From Euzebyella marina (GTDB lineage Bacteria > Bacteroidota > Bacteroidia > Flavobacteriales > Flavobacteriaceae): a stretch of 64,000 bases of DNA. Both the position numbers and the translations under genes were made by a program. Shown piece after piece: positions 1 to 8,580 of the stretch. A model generated the notes under the pieces. That model was given only the letters and a program-made list of their open reading frames with translations. It ran no database searches and was not told the origin of the DNA. The stretch covers positions 1,488,001-1,552,000 of the forward strand of contig NZ_JACYFK010000001.1 in the NCBI RefSeq assembly GCF_014855515.1, given 5' to 3'. Position 1 is the first letter of the stretch. Each line of letters begins with the position of its first letter.

Positions 1-368
1 TCTTCAAAATCGTAATATTTTTCGGCCGAGGGAACTTCAAGTACTTTACCTGTTTTGTCGATATATTTCCATTCCCCATTTTCGGCTACCATGGCGTAAC
101 CTGAATCAAAATACTTTACTTTTTCATATTTGGGTTCAATGGCCCATTCGCCCGAAGGTTTTATATATCCCCATTTTTTGTCTTGAACTGCCGCCGCTAG
201 GCCATTTGAGAAAGTTTTGGCCTCCTCAAAACTGGGTTGGATCGCATACTTGCCCGTTTTGTCGATATAACCAAATTTGCCATCTTCCCTAACCAAGGAA
301 AGTTCTTGGGCGTAAACAATCACTGAATTCAGTGCTACTAATAACAGTAAAAAGCTTTTTGTTTTCAT
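1..368 (-). CDS. WG-repeat secreted protein, C-terminus beyond the left edge
   Basis: Only the first 122 or so residues lie in the window. The ATG at 366-368 opens a Sec signal peptide (MKTKSFLLLLVALNSVIVYA, cleavage before QEL). At least three tandem WG/KWG-type repeats of about 30 residues follow, seen as GKFGYIDKTGK, KKWGYIKPSGEWAI and GEWKYIDKTGKV. WG-repeat proteins are predicted beta-rich, exported and of unknown function. The gene lies downstream of the ammonia-lyase on the same strand with about 120 bp between them, so it may be separately transcribed. The full length cannot be judged. Confidence 0.75.
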   Translation of the reverse strand, partial: MKTKSFLLLLVALNSVIVYAQELSLVREDGKFGYIDKTGKYAIQPSFEEAKTFSNGLAAAVQDKKWGYIKPSGEWAIEPKYEKVKYFDSGYAMVAENGEWKYIDKTGKVLEVPSAEKYYDFE

Positions 369-487
369 TGTGTTAAAAATTTAAAATAACTACGTGTTTC
401 TTTTGTTCGAACCGAACGATAGCGGCGAAAAGAACGAATAGCTTTTTTAAATCGGGGCAATGTGCCTGCTGACTTTCCGCTCTATGG

Positions 488-2020
488 TTACTTGTTCTTA
501 TGGTTAGTGATAAAATCTTTCACTTGGTTAACATACGGATACATAATCGTATCTTCTTTGAACGGGGGAACTATATTGCGCACGGCATCGTACATTTTTT
601 TCGTTTTCGACGAGACCTTATCCTGTACACTAAGATACTCAATTGCCTGAACGACTGTTATCATTTCTATAGCAATTATTTCAAAAGCATTTTCGATGAC
701 TTTTTTGGTGATCAGGGCCGCATTGGTACCCATACTTACGATATCTTGATTGTCGTTGTTGTTGGGTATGCTATGAACATACATTGGGTTGGATAACATT
801 TGGTTTTCGGCCGTTGTAGAGGTTGCCGTAAACTGAACGCCCTGCATACCAAAGTTAAGGCCTAAGGTGCCCAGGTTGACGAACGGGGGAAGAATGTCGT
901 TCAGCTTTGAATTCATTAAATAATTGAGCTGGCGTTCGGCCAACATACTCATTTTTGTTACCACGATCTTGAGTTTATCCATTTCCAATGAGACGTAATC
1001 TCCGTGAAAATTGCCGCCATGGTATACATTTTTCTGGGCCACATCAACAATGGGGTTGTCATTGGCCGAATTGACCTCTTCTATCAAAATTCGCTGTACA
1101 TCGTTAAGCGTGTCCAGCACCGGCCCAAGAATTTGTGGCACACAGCGAATCGAGTAGTATTCTTGCACTTTCTCTTCAAATACTGATACATTTCCGTTAG
1201 TATCGGTGTATAAGTGATGCTCTCTTTTTCGCGTGAGCGTACTGTCTTTTAAATGGCTGCGCATCGAACGTGCGATTTCGCGCTGCCCTTTGTGTTTTTT
1301 GGTGGAGTTCAAGGCTTCCGAAAGGTGGTCGTCATAAGCCTGCATTATTTCGTTAATGGCAGAAGAGCAGGCAATCATCCACTCCAAAAGGCGTCGGGTA
1401 TAAATGGTATTGACAACACCGATGCCGGTCATTACCGAAGTTCCGTTGATGAGCCCTAGGCCTTCCCTTAGTTTTACTTTGATGGGCTCAATACCTTCAA
1501 TTTCGAACACTTCTGTGGTAGGTCTTCGCTGGCCTTTATAGAATACTTCACCTTCACCAATCAGCACCAACGCTAAATGTGCCAACTGCACCAAATCGCC
1601 ACTCGCACCTACACCACCATGTTCATAAATATGGGGCGTAATGTTTTTGTTGATCAGTTCGGTCATAGTGCTTACCACCGAAACGTGTACACCCGAATTG
1701 CCCAAGCTAAGGGTGTTCAATCGGGCCAGCATGGCAGCTCTTACGTACTTTTCCGGTATTGGTTTGCCCGTGCCAGATGCGTGACTTCTGATAAGATTAT
1801 ACTGTAACTGTAAGGTTTCGGAGTCTTTTATCTTGTATTGCGCCATAGGGCCGAAGCCGGTGTTGACGCCATATATGACCTTGTTCTTGGAGAATTCTTT
1901 TAGAAAATCAAAGCTTTTTTGAACGGTTTCGATTACCTTATGGTCGACGGAAAGGGGTTCGTTGTCAAAAATTACACTATAAAACTCCTCAATTCCTAAC
2001 TTTCCTTTAATTTCTGGCAT
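488..2020 (-). CDS. Aromatic amino acid ammonia-lyase, probably tyrosine ammonia-lyase (FjTAL type)
   Basis: 510 residues of the HAL/PAL/TAL family. The MIO cofactor triad A139-S140-G141 sits in GGVGASGDLVQ, and the catalytic loop tyrosine Y50 sits in YGVNTGFGP. The substrate-selectivity pair is S79-H80 (IRSHASG). That pair looks histidine-specific by the usual rule, but the Flavobacterium johnsoniae tyrosine ammonia-lyase (FjTAL) has the same SH pair. The whole sequence here, for example QLQYNLIRSH, closely resembles FjTAL as I remember it. The expected reaction is L-tyrosine to p-coumarate plus ammonia, the source of the aryl head group of flexirubin-type pigments. The gene is divergent from the halogenase-like flavoenzyme at 2190. 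No hutU, hutI or hutF is nearby, which argues against histidine degradation. Confidence 0.85.
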   Translation of the reverse strand: MPEIKGKLGIEEFYSVIFDNEPLSVDHKVIETVQKSFDFLKEFSKNKVIYGVNTGFGPMAQYKIKDSETLQLQYNLIRSHASGTGKPIPEKYVRAAMLARLNTLSLGNSGVHVSVVSTMTELINKNITPHIYEHGGVGASGDLVQLAHLALVLIGEGEVFYKGQRRPTTEVFEIEGIEPIKVKLREGLGLINGTSVMTGIGVVNTIYTRRLLEWMIACSSAINEIMQAYDDHLSEALNSTKKHKGQREIARSMRSHLKDSTLTRKREHHLYTDTNGNVSVFEEKVQEYYSIRCVPQILGPVLDTLNDVQRILIEEVNSANDNPIVDVAQKNVYHGGNFHGDYVSLEMDKLKIVVTKMSMLAERQLNYLMNSKLNDILPPFVNLGTLGLNFGMQGVQFTATSTTAENQMLSNPMYVHSIPNNNDNQDIVSMGTNAALITKKVIENAFEIIAIEMITVVQAIEYLSVQDKVSSKTKKMYDAVRNIVPPFKEDTIMYPYVNQVKDFITNHKNK

Positions 2021-2189
2021 TTTTCGGTTGGTCTTCGATATATTTCTAGTTTTTCGGGAGGGCTAAAATAAATAATTCAGAATGCAAATTACTAATAAAT
2101 AGGTAAGGATTATCGTATTTTTACTTTGTATTTTTAGCAATCTCATTTCCTTTTCAGCTCGTAGAACTTTAAGTTTAGAAGGAAGATTT

Positions 2190-3452
2190 ATGACCAAAAC
2201 CATGCAAAACGAATCTGTAGACGTACTAATTATCGGGGCTGGGCCATCAGGGGCCGTATCGGCCGCGTATCTCTTTAAGCAAGGCCTTAAGGTAAAGGTC
2301 GTTGAGAAAAGCAAGTTTCCGAGATTCGTAATAGGTGAAAGCCTATTGCCCCGCTGCATGGATCATTTTGAAGAGGTCGGCTTATTAGAGGAATTGAAAA
2401 AAAGAAATTACGAAGTCAAGGCAGGCGCCCGATTTATGAGAGGCGATAAAATCTGTAATTTCGATTTTAGTAAGAAATTTACGGAAGGATGGGACTGGAC
2501 ATGGCAAGTGCCCAGGGCCGATTTCGATAAAACCTTAACCGATACCCTAGAAGGTTGGGGCGTAGACATTGACTTTGAAAAGGAAGTGGTGGGGGTCGAT
2601 TTTAATGGCAGTGATTCGATTACAACCATTAAAGATATCGATGGAAGTCTCTCCGCCATATCGGCCAAGTTCATTGTCGATTCAAGCGGTCATGGTAGGG
2701 TTTTGCCACGACTTTTAGATTTGGATAAACCTTCAGATATAGGGCGACACTCCTCTATATTCACTCATGTAAAAGACAGTAAAAGGCCGCAAGGTCGAGA
2801 GGGTACCATCATCACTTTTGATATCGTTAGCCTAGAAACCTGGCTCTGGGTTATTCCTTTTTCAAATGGGTACACCAGTATCGGATTCGTAGGCCCATCC
2901 GATTATATCGAATCTTTTCAGGGATCTCACACGGAAAAACTGCGGGAAATGATGAAACTTTCCGAATATTACTTTGATCGGTTTGATGGTCTGGAATATG
3001 AATTTGAGCCTGTGATCATCAAGAACATCGCCAAATCTGTAAAAAAGCTTTATGGGGAAGGCTTTGTGCTAACAGGCAATAGTGCCGAGTTTTTAGATCC
3101 TGTATTTTCATCGGGGGTCACCTTTGCGACTGAATCTTCGTTGGTTGCTTCGAAATTGATAGCGAAGCAGCTGGCAGGTGAAACGGTCGATTGGGAAAAA
3201 GAGTATGCCGAGTACATGAAAGAAGGGGTGAACGTTTTTGCTACTTATGTAAAGGAGTGGTACACGGGCAACCTACAGACCATATTTTTCGATAGCAACG
3301 ATAACCCAACAATCAAGGCTCAAATATGCGCTGTACTGGCTGGATATGTGTGGGATAAAGAAAATCCGTTTGTGAAAAACCATCACCGACTGGTGAAAAC
3401 AGTGGCCCGAATAGCTGAAATGGAAAAAGAGGCCGATAAGTCGATAGGTTGA
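2190..3452 (+). CDS. FAD-dependent oxidoreductase of the flavin halogenase/monooxygenase type
   Basis: 420 residues. The N-terminal Rossmann motif GAGPSG (about residues 16-21) binds FAD, and IGESLLP (near residue 49) is typical of tryptophan-halogenase-like flavoproteins. The sequence WLWVIP at about residues 218-223 matches the WxWxIP signature of flavin-dependent halogenases and related monooxygenases. A second aromatic-rich stretch, GWDWTWQVPRADFD, lies near residue 108. Divergent pairing with the FjTAL-like lyase suggests an aryl substrate, for example a hydroxycinnamoyl or aryl-polyene thioester, but this is inference. The sequence does not decide between halogenation and hydroxylation. 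No flavin reductase or acyl carrier protein gene is in view. Confidence 0.8.
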   Translation: MTKTMQNESVDVLIIGAGPSGAVSAAYLFKQGLKVKVVEKSKFPRFVIGESLLPRCMDHFEEVGLLEELKKRNYEVKAGARFMRGDKICNFDFSKKFTEGWDWTWQVPRADFDKTLTDTLEGWGVDIDFEKEVVGVDFNGSDSITTIKDIDGSLSAISAKFIVDSSGHGRVLPRLLDLDKPSDIGRHSSIFTHVKDSKRPQGREGTIITFDIVSLETWLWVIPFSNGYTSIGFVGPSDYIESFQGSHTEKLREMMKLSEYYFDRFDGLEYEFEPVIIKNIAKSVKKLYGEGFVLTGNSAEFLDPVFSSGVTFATESSLVASKLIAKQLAGETVDWEKEYAEYMKEGVNVFATYVKEWYTGNLQTIFFDSNDNPTIKAQICAVLAGYVWDKENPFVKNHHRLVKTVARIAEMEKEADKSIG

Positions 3453-3465
3453 AACCTATTTCTTT
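3444..3465 (+). terminator. Weak hairpin terminator after the flavoenzyme gene
   Basis: ATAGGT (3444-3449) and ACCTAT (3454-3459) form a 6-bp stem around the stop codon with a TGAA loop, followed by a T-rich run (TTTCTTT). The stem is short, so the call is tentative. It would separate this gene from the convergent gene ending at 3490. Confidence 0.35.
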
Positions 3466-3489
3466 AACGACCTCCAATAGTTTATCGGA

Positions 3490-4101
3490 TTAAAAAGCTT
3501 TCGTCTTCTTGAGAACCAGTCTGGCAAAAGACTTGCCTGTTTTGGCATAGCCTTCGCCTAAACGGTCTTCGTTGCTGAAACTACTGCCCCATTGGTCTCC
3601 CGGAGCGTTTTCACTAGAAACTTCTGCCAAAACGTTGCTTGGGTCGGCCGTTTCAACAAATTTGAGGTTGGTAGTTACCTTGGCGGGTTGTTTCATAACT
3701 CCTGCATCCCAACCTGGGTAGAGCCAAACGGTTTCAACTATCAGGGTGTACTTGGCATCGGCCAAGCCTTCTTTAAAAGCTAATTGGTGGTCGTCATAAA
3801 AATAGCGGTTCATGAGTTCTAAGAACTTAGGCTGCCAAATCAATTCAGGGGCCGCTTCCCACTTTTTCTTCCAAGTATCGCCTTTACCCGGTGATTTTTC
3901 TTCCATTTCTGCAGCATGTTCTGCTACATACTGTTCTTCGGGAAGATTCTTTTTGAGCAGTTTCATGTTGTCGTAAACGAACTCGACATTAACTTCTTGT
4001 TGTCCAGGTAGAAAGTCGAAATCTCCCTCTTCAATCTTTAACTTTTGGGCAGTAGCCAGGCCGGTGATGGTCAAGGCCATTAGTAGTACGAATTTTTTCA
4101 T
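3490..4101 (-). CDS. Secreted protein of unknown function
   Basis: 203 residues starting with a clear Sec signal peptide (MKKFVLLMALTITGLATA, cleavage before QKL). The mature part is mixed alpha/beta, with several Trp/Tyr residues, a conserved-looking ELIWQPKFLELMNRYF segment near the middle and a beta-rich end (YTLIVETVWLYPGWDAGV). I do not recognise a named family. A phrase such as YTLIVETVWLYPGW with downstream FARLVLKK is reminiscent of small flavobacterial periplasmic proteins annotated only as hypothetical. It is convergent with the flavoenzyme gene and about 75 bp beyond the serine hydrolase on the same strand. AT-rich inverted repeats, for example ATCAATC/GATTGAT at 4176-4192, lie at the end of the hydrolase gene. 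Confidence 0.7.
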   Translation of the reverse strand: MKKFVLLMALTITGLATAQKLKIEEGDFDFLPGQQEVNVEFVYDNMKLLKKNLPEEQYVAEHAAEMEEKSPGKGDTWKKKWEAAPELIWQPKFLELMNRYFYDDHQLAFKEGLADAKYTLIVETVWLYPGWDAGVMKQPAKVTTNLKFVETADPSNVLAEVSSENAPGDQWGSSFSNEDRLGEGYAKTGKSFARLVLKKTKAF

Positions 4102-4176
4102 AATGGTTATAATTGAAATCTTTACCTTTTATGTTTGATAATCAAAAACGTTAACATTTCAATGTTATTTTATAAA

Positions 4177-5466
4177 TCAATCATCGATTGATGCGAAGAC
4201 CATTTGTCGAAATTTCCATCCCGTCTCATCATTGACCTTACCTTGGGTCTGTTTCATTAGTATGCCGATCACTTTTTCTTCGGGGTCTGCAAAGTACTGG
4301 GTGTTGAAGTATCCTCCCCAGTCAAAAGTTCCGTTACTTCCCCAGCCGCCAGCAGCTACACCTTTGGGTGTTACTACGCCGAAAGCAAGGCCGTAATGCC
4401 TTGTGCCATCACCAAAAAAATCTTTCGATTGGTTCTGCATCATACTTTCAATAGTTGTTCTGCTGAGAATTCTGGTACCGTTCAATTCGCCACCGTTAAG
4501 GTACATCTGTAGAAAAGTAGCATAGTCTTTGGCCGTACTTGATAATCCAGCTCCACCGGAAAAGAACTTTTGAGCTCCTTTCTTGGGGTAGTCGGTATCA
4601 TAAAAAGTGTTTGGGTATTTCTCCCATTTTCCATCGTTGATTTGCTGTACGGTAACGAGTCTGTCGTGTTTATCCTTAGGTAAATAGAACCATGTATCAT
4701 CCATTCCAAGAGGGTCGAAAATTCGGGTTCTCAAAAACTCATCGAAAGCAACCCCTGATATGACCTCGATAAAATATCCTAAAACATCAAGCCCTTCGCT
4801 ATACACGTAGGCATCGCCAGGGTTATGATGAAGCGGTAGTTGAGCCAATTTTTTCACGCTGCTCTCTATTGAAATATCTTCTGTGGTGAAAAGGTCGGTA
4901 ATACCGGCTTTCTTATAAATTTTCTTGAACCGTTCATCACCATCAATAACCCCGTAACCCAAACCGGAAGTGTGTGTCAATAAATGCCGAATGGTAATTT
5001 CGTTTTTGGCCGGTAGGGTCGTATAGGTGTCGTTTAGAATGCTGTAAGAATCTAAGATTTGCGGGTCTTTGAATTCGGGAATGTATTTTGAGATGGGGTC
5101 ATCTAATCGAAATTTGCCTTCTTCCCAGAGCATCATCACCGCTGTAGAGGTAATGGCCTTTGTTTGTGAGGCAATTCGAAAAATGGTGTTTTTTTCCATA
5201 GATTTTTTGGCCTTGTTGTCGGCCATGCCATATGCTTCGTGAAAAACTATTTTGCCATCTTTTGCAATCAGGGCGACCGCACCAGGTACCTGGTCTTGCT
5301 GTACAGCATCTTTGAGCATTTGGTCTATTTTATCGAGCCGGGCTTGTGAAATACCAGCTTCATTGGCAGTGGCCGTTTGAAGGGGCGTCGATTTTTGTAA
5401 TGACGGCGTTTGACCGAAAGAAATAAAACAAGAAAGTGAAAGTAGTAAGGTGGTTAATTTTTTCAT
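4177..5466 (-). CDS. Secreted serine hydrolase, beta-lactamase/class C-esterase family
   Basis: 429 residues. A Sec signal peptide (MKKLTTLLLSLSCFISFGQ) directs export. The catalytic SxxK motif is S-Q-T-K in FRIASQTKAITS (about residue 100), and the second motif is Y-S-E in YVYSEGLDVLGY (near residue 223). The length and the HTSGLGYG segment fit the family of class C beta-lactamase-like esterases, carboxypeptidases and D-aminopeptidases. The substrate cannot be read from the sequence. It is monocistronic as far as visible and divergent from the LytTR regulator. A second family member at 32934 differs in being a lipoprotein. Confidence 0.85.
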   Translation of the reverse strand: MKKLTTLLLSLSCFISFGQTPSLQKSTPLQTATANEAGISQARLDKIDQMLKDAVQQDQVPGAVALIAKDGKIVFHEAYGMADNKAKKSMEKNTIFRIASQTKAITSTAVMMLWEEGKFRLDDPISKYIPEFKDPQILDSYSILNDTYTTLPAKNEITIRHLLTHTSGLGYGVIDGDERFKKIYKKAGITDLFTTEDISIESSVKKLAQLPLHHNPGDAYVYSEGLDVLGYFIEVISGVAFDEFLRTRIFDPLGMDDTWFYLPKDKHDRLVTVQQINDGKWEKYPNTFYDTDYPKKGAQKFFSGGAGLSSTAKDYATFLQMYLNGGELNGTRILSRTTIESMMQNQSKDFFGDGTRHYGLAFGVVTPKGVAAGGWGSNGTFDWGGYFNTQYFADPEEKVIGILMKQTQGKVNDETGWKFRQMVFASIDD

Positions 5467-5704
5467 GATGGAAATTTACCTAAAAATAGGTGTTTTTCTC
5501 ACATTAAATAAGGGTGTGGTTTTAAATGGGTGTTGGGTAGTGGAGCCTTACCTGTTTTCTATAACAGATAGATTATATGTCATAACTAAGCGGAAAGTTT
5601 AGAAAAGGATTTTTAAGTTTGTCTAAGTACAGGGAAGTAATTAAAAACAGAGCAACTCTCAATAGTAAAATGAATTATCAAAAACTAACAATAGATTCTT
5701 AAGG

Positions 5705-6562
5705 GTGAAAATTTCTTGGACTGGTCTTTTACTAAAAAATAAACAAAGTTTTTATTTAAGTGGGGACAGAAAGAAATATTGGTATTCGGCATTTTTTTTG
5801 GGCTTCTTTGTCGCTTTAATTTTAATCGGGCTAAAGCCGTTTGAAAAAAATATAATAGACCACCCACATATCACGCTTGTTCGAATTGGTGTCGGATTAA
5901 TTTGCACGGGGGTCTATATTTTAGGTTATGAAATTTTATTGAATTGTTATAAGACCATTAAGTTCAATTACCTAAAACTGATTCTTTTTGATGTTTTTCT
6001 AGCTCTAATCAGTGTGATTCTAATTTTTCTTTATGACCGTTTAATCGTTGTAAAGGATGGACATGTTACTTTTGGTTTCCTGTTAGAGTACATTTTAGTA
6101 TTGGCACTGCCATTTTATCCAATTATCCTTTTTATTTTTCATTTTTTCAAAGTAGCCATATTTCCTATTCAGATATATCCACCCATCACTAAAAATAATA
6201 TATCAGAACATGAAAATGTATTACATATTAAGGAGAATGGTTCATTGGAGGTACTCTCTATAAAAGAAGAACATCTTTTGTATATTCAATCTCAGGATAA
6301 TTACGTTGAAATACATTATTTTAAAGATGGTAATTATACTAAATATCTAATGCGTGGAACGCTGAAGAAAATTTTAAAGGATTTTACCTTTCTTTTTAAA
6401 GTACATAGATCGTTCGTTGTGAATCCGCATAATATAGACGAACTTATAGGTAACTCTAACAAAGCCTCCATTACTTTTAAAGGTATGGATTCTACCATTC
6501 CGGTTTCCAAGTCGAATTACTCTTCACTTAAAAATTATCTATCTACTCGTACCAATATCTAG
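5705..6562 (+). CDS. Membrane-anchored LytTR-type DNA-binding regulator
   Basis: 285 residues. Four hydrophobic segments in the first 160 residues look like transmembrane helices, and the C-terminal 100 residues form a LytTR DNA-binding domain (HLLYIQSQDNYVEIHYF, then FKVHRSFVVNP and GMDSTIPVSKSNY). There is no receiver domain, so it is a one-piece membrane sensor-regulator rather than a classical response regulator. The start is GTG at 5705-5707; an in-frame stop at 5666-5668 and no in-frame ATG leave no better choice. A TAAGTTTG box at 5614-5621 could be its promoter -7 element. The gene is markedly AT-rich compared with its surroundings. Confidence 0.8.
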   Translation: MKISWTGLLLKNKQSFYLSGDRKKYWYSAFFLGFFVALILIGLKPFEKNIIDHPHITLVRIGVGLICTGVYILGYEILLNCYKTIKFNYLKLILFDVFLALISVILIFLYDRLIVVKDGHVTFGFLLEYILVLALPFYPIILFIFHFFKVAIFPIQIYPPITKNNISEHENVLHIKENGSLEVLSIKEEHLLYIQSQDNYVEIHYFKDGNYTKYLMRGTLKKILKDFTFLFKVHRSFVVNPHNIDELIGNSNKASITFKGMDSTIPVSKSNYSSLKNYLSTRTNI

Positions 6563-6777
6563 TCATTTCGCCACAAAAGAACCAGTTTCTTAATTCATAA
6601 ATTGAGTTCTTATAAATTTGAACCTATGTAATAGGTGTTTTGAGCTAGATTTTTTCAAGGAATTTATTTGACCTATTTGTTCGACGCTTAATTTACAATT
6701 ATCGTATTCCTTTAAGCATAAAGTAAATAATCAAGAATATTTAAGGAGATAGTGTTTACTAATTTATAATAGGCTAA

Positions 6778-7914
6778 ATGAGATATTTTAATTTTTTAGT
6801 GATTTTCTTTTTTCCTCTCTTAATGCATTCCCAAAGCTCAGATACCCTAGTAGACATAGGAGGGTATAAAATGCATTTCAACATAATGAAAGGAAAAGGA
6901 ACTCCAATTCTTTTCGAAGCGGGTGCAGGTAACGATGGTTCTGTCTGGGACAACATTTTGGAAAAAATCCATAAAGTTACGGGTACAACATTGATTACTT
7001 ATGACCGATCTGGGTTTGGAAAAAGTGAATTGAACCCTAATCTAAAAAGCGATACCGATTTTGGAATTTTAAACGGTATGAAAGAACTGGAGACGGGTCT
7101 TTCAAGGTTGGGGTACGATAATGATATTATTTTGGTTTCCCACTCGTATGGTGGGTTGTATAATTTACTCTATGCAAATAAACATCCTAAAAAAGTAAAA
7201 TCCGTGGTTTTAATTGATGTAACGCTTAACAATTTTTGGAATGATGAATTACTGACAATGAGAGATAACAATGTCGATATTAGTACAATACCTAAACCTT
7301 CAGGAGATTATTTTTTGAATGTCAATTACAATGAAACCATGCGATATGCGAGAAGTATACATTTCCCAGATAGTATACCGTTACTAAATATTTTTCCTGA
7401 AAACTCTTTACCAGGTTTACCAGAGGAACTTTCGACTAGGTGGAGAAAACTTCACGAAGAACTTGACGACAATAAAGATAATGTTACAAACATTATCGCC
7501 AAAGGAAGTGGTCATGCCGTATTTCTGGATAATCCTTCGCTAATTATCAATGCAGTCGTTAAAGCGTACTCAAAAACATTGGATAAAGAGCAACAAATTG
7601 AGCTGTTACCAAAGGCTTTAGACAATGCCATGGAATTGTCTATTGAAACTAAGATGAATAATCGTTCAGAACAAGATTTGAATGCATTGGGATATTCATT
7701 TTTGGGAAATGAAGAATTAGATAAGGCTTTAGAAGTTTTCAAATTAAATACAATTTTATTTCCAGATAGTTCTAATGCGTATGACAGTTATGGCGAAGCT
7801 TTATTAAAATCAAATCGAAAAGCAGAAGCAATCGAAATGTATGAGAAATCAATTGAATTGAATCCGGAAAATGAAAACGGAAAGAAAATGTTGATACAAT
7901 TAAGACAACAATAG
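6778..7914 (+). CDS. Secreted alpha/beta hydrolase fused to C-terminal TPR repeats
   Basis: 378 residues. A signal peptide (MRYFNFLVIFFFPLLMHSQ) is followed by an alpha/beta hydrolase fold. The nucleophile elbow is V-S-H-S-Y-G-G (about residue 122), ITYDRSGFGKS is the usual strand/loop before it, and GSGHAVFLDNP carries the catalytic His. From about residue 275 the chain changes to tetratricopeptide repeats (ALGYSFLGNEELDKALEVF, then SNAYDSYGEALLKSNRKAEA and MYEKSIELNPENENG). Such hydrolase-TPR fusions occur in Bacteroidota, where the repeats may bind a protein partner. The substrate is unknown. It lies in the AT-rich patch, probably monocistronic. Confidence 0.8.
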   Translation: MRYFNFLVIFFFPLLMHSQSSDTLVDIGGYKMHFNIMKGKGTPILFEAGAGNDGSVWDNILEKIHKVTGTTLITYDRSGFGKSELNPNLKSDTDFGILNGMKELETGLSRLGYDNDIILVSHSYGGLYNLLYANKHPKKVKSVVLIDVTLNNFWNDELLTMRDNNVDISTIPKPSGDYFLNVNYNETMRYARSIHFPDSIPLLNIFPENSLPGLPEELSTRWRKLHEELDDNKDNVTNIIAKGSGHAVFLDNPSLIINAVVKAYSKTLDKEQQIELLPKALDNAMELSIETKMNNRSEQDLNALGYSFLGNEELDKALEVFKLNTILFPDSSNAYDSYGEALLKSNRKAEAIEMYEKSIELNPENENGKKMLIQLRQQ

Positions 7915-7945
7915 TTCTATACCATAAAAACAAAGAATACGGGTA

Positions 7946-8247
7946 ATGAATCTAGATATGCTTTTCTCGTCAGAATTGACCCTTCATAACAAGACGATAT
8001 TGATACTATTGAGCTTTTAAGTTATGATAATTAACTCGGCGAATTTGAATCGCGAGTAAATAACAGAAGTGATTTTGAGGAATTTTTTGATTTTTGCCCC
8101 GAAACTAAAAAGCAAAAAGAATTGTACCCTCACTTAATTTTTGATAAGAACTATAATAAACCCATTGGGCTGATCCTGTTCGGTAACATAAGTCTTAATT
8201 ACAGAAGATTGGAGATTGGTTGGATATGGATAGTTCTTAAATCATAA
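7946..8247 (+). pseudogene. Decayed GNAT (RimJ/RimL-type) acetyltransferase gene
   Basis: From ATG 7946 a frame reads a plausible GNAT N-terminus (SSELTLHNKT) but hits a stop at 8018-8020. In another frame, 8041-8247 encodes a recognisable GNAT centre: SRVNNRSDFEEF, then YPHLIFDKNYNKPIG, FGNISLNYRRLEIGWIWI and a stop. In intact relatives this block is followed by the acetyl-CoA-binding half, which is missing here. The remnant therefore shows a stop, a frameshift, an internal deletion and 3' loss. It fills the gap of about 360 bp between the hydrolase and EF-hand genes; nothing else was seen there. Confidence 0.65.
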
Positions 8248-8274
8248 CTTAGGGAAAAGTTTAAAAAAGACTAG

Positions 8275-8580
8275 ATGAAGTTAAAGATTTTGAAATTCAT
8301 CATAGTCGCAGTAGCCTTTTATATTGGTTTGAATGTTGCTGTTCATTTTCGATGGGAATACCGTAGCCGAAAAATCAAAAGAGAGTTGATTGCCAAATAT
8401 GATTCAAATCAAGATGGGGTATTTTCCCTTGAAGAATCTCATCCGGAATTGACTGAAGGACTACTAAAATTAGGGAGTGATACCGCAAGAGGTATTTCTC
8501 CATTAACCTTAATTCCCGTATCCTTATTATTGGCTATTCTAACCACTTATATTTATAACACACGCAGAAAAAACTATTAA
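8275..8580 (+). CDS. Small membrane protein with one EF-hand calcium-binding loop
   Basis: 101 residues. A hydrophobic segment near the N-terminus (FIIVAVAFYIGLNVAVHF) and another at the C-terminus (TLIPVSLLLAILTTYIY) flank a soluble stretch. That stretch holds a canonical EF-hand loop, DSNQDGVFSLEE (about residues 44-55), with D/N/D/S/E at positions 1, 3, 5, 9 and 12. A single loop between two membrane segments suggests calcium sensing or dimerisation at the envelope, but no function is established. It directly follows the GNAT remnant. Confidence 0.65.
   Translation: MKLKILKFIIVAVAFYIGLNVAVHFRWEYRSRKIKRELIAKYDSNQDGVFSLEESHPELTEGLLKLGSDTARGISPLTLIPVSLLLAILTTYIYNTRRKNY

Noticed and set aside
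462-1807. Several plus-strand frames of 60-98 codons opposite the ammonia-lyase gene
   Set aside because: They are shadows of a strongly supported gene and show no motif.
488-2020. Annotation as histidine ammonia-lyase (hutH)
   Set aside because: The SH pair is the same in the characterised flavobacterial tyrosine ammonia-lyase, overall similarity favours that enzyme, and no hut genes are nearby.
4142-4192. Hairpins TAACAT/ATGTTA and ATCAATC/GATTGAT near the serine hydrolase end as terminators
   Set aside because: Weak AT-rich stems without a clean U-tract; only mentioned in the adjacent entry.
5467-5704. Short frame ATG 5670-5702 before the LytTR gene as a leader peptide
   Set aside because: Ten codons, no control codons, not in frame with the regulator; likely chance.
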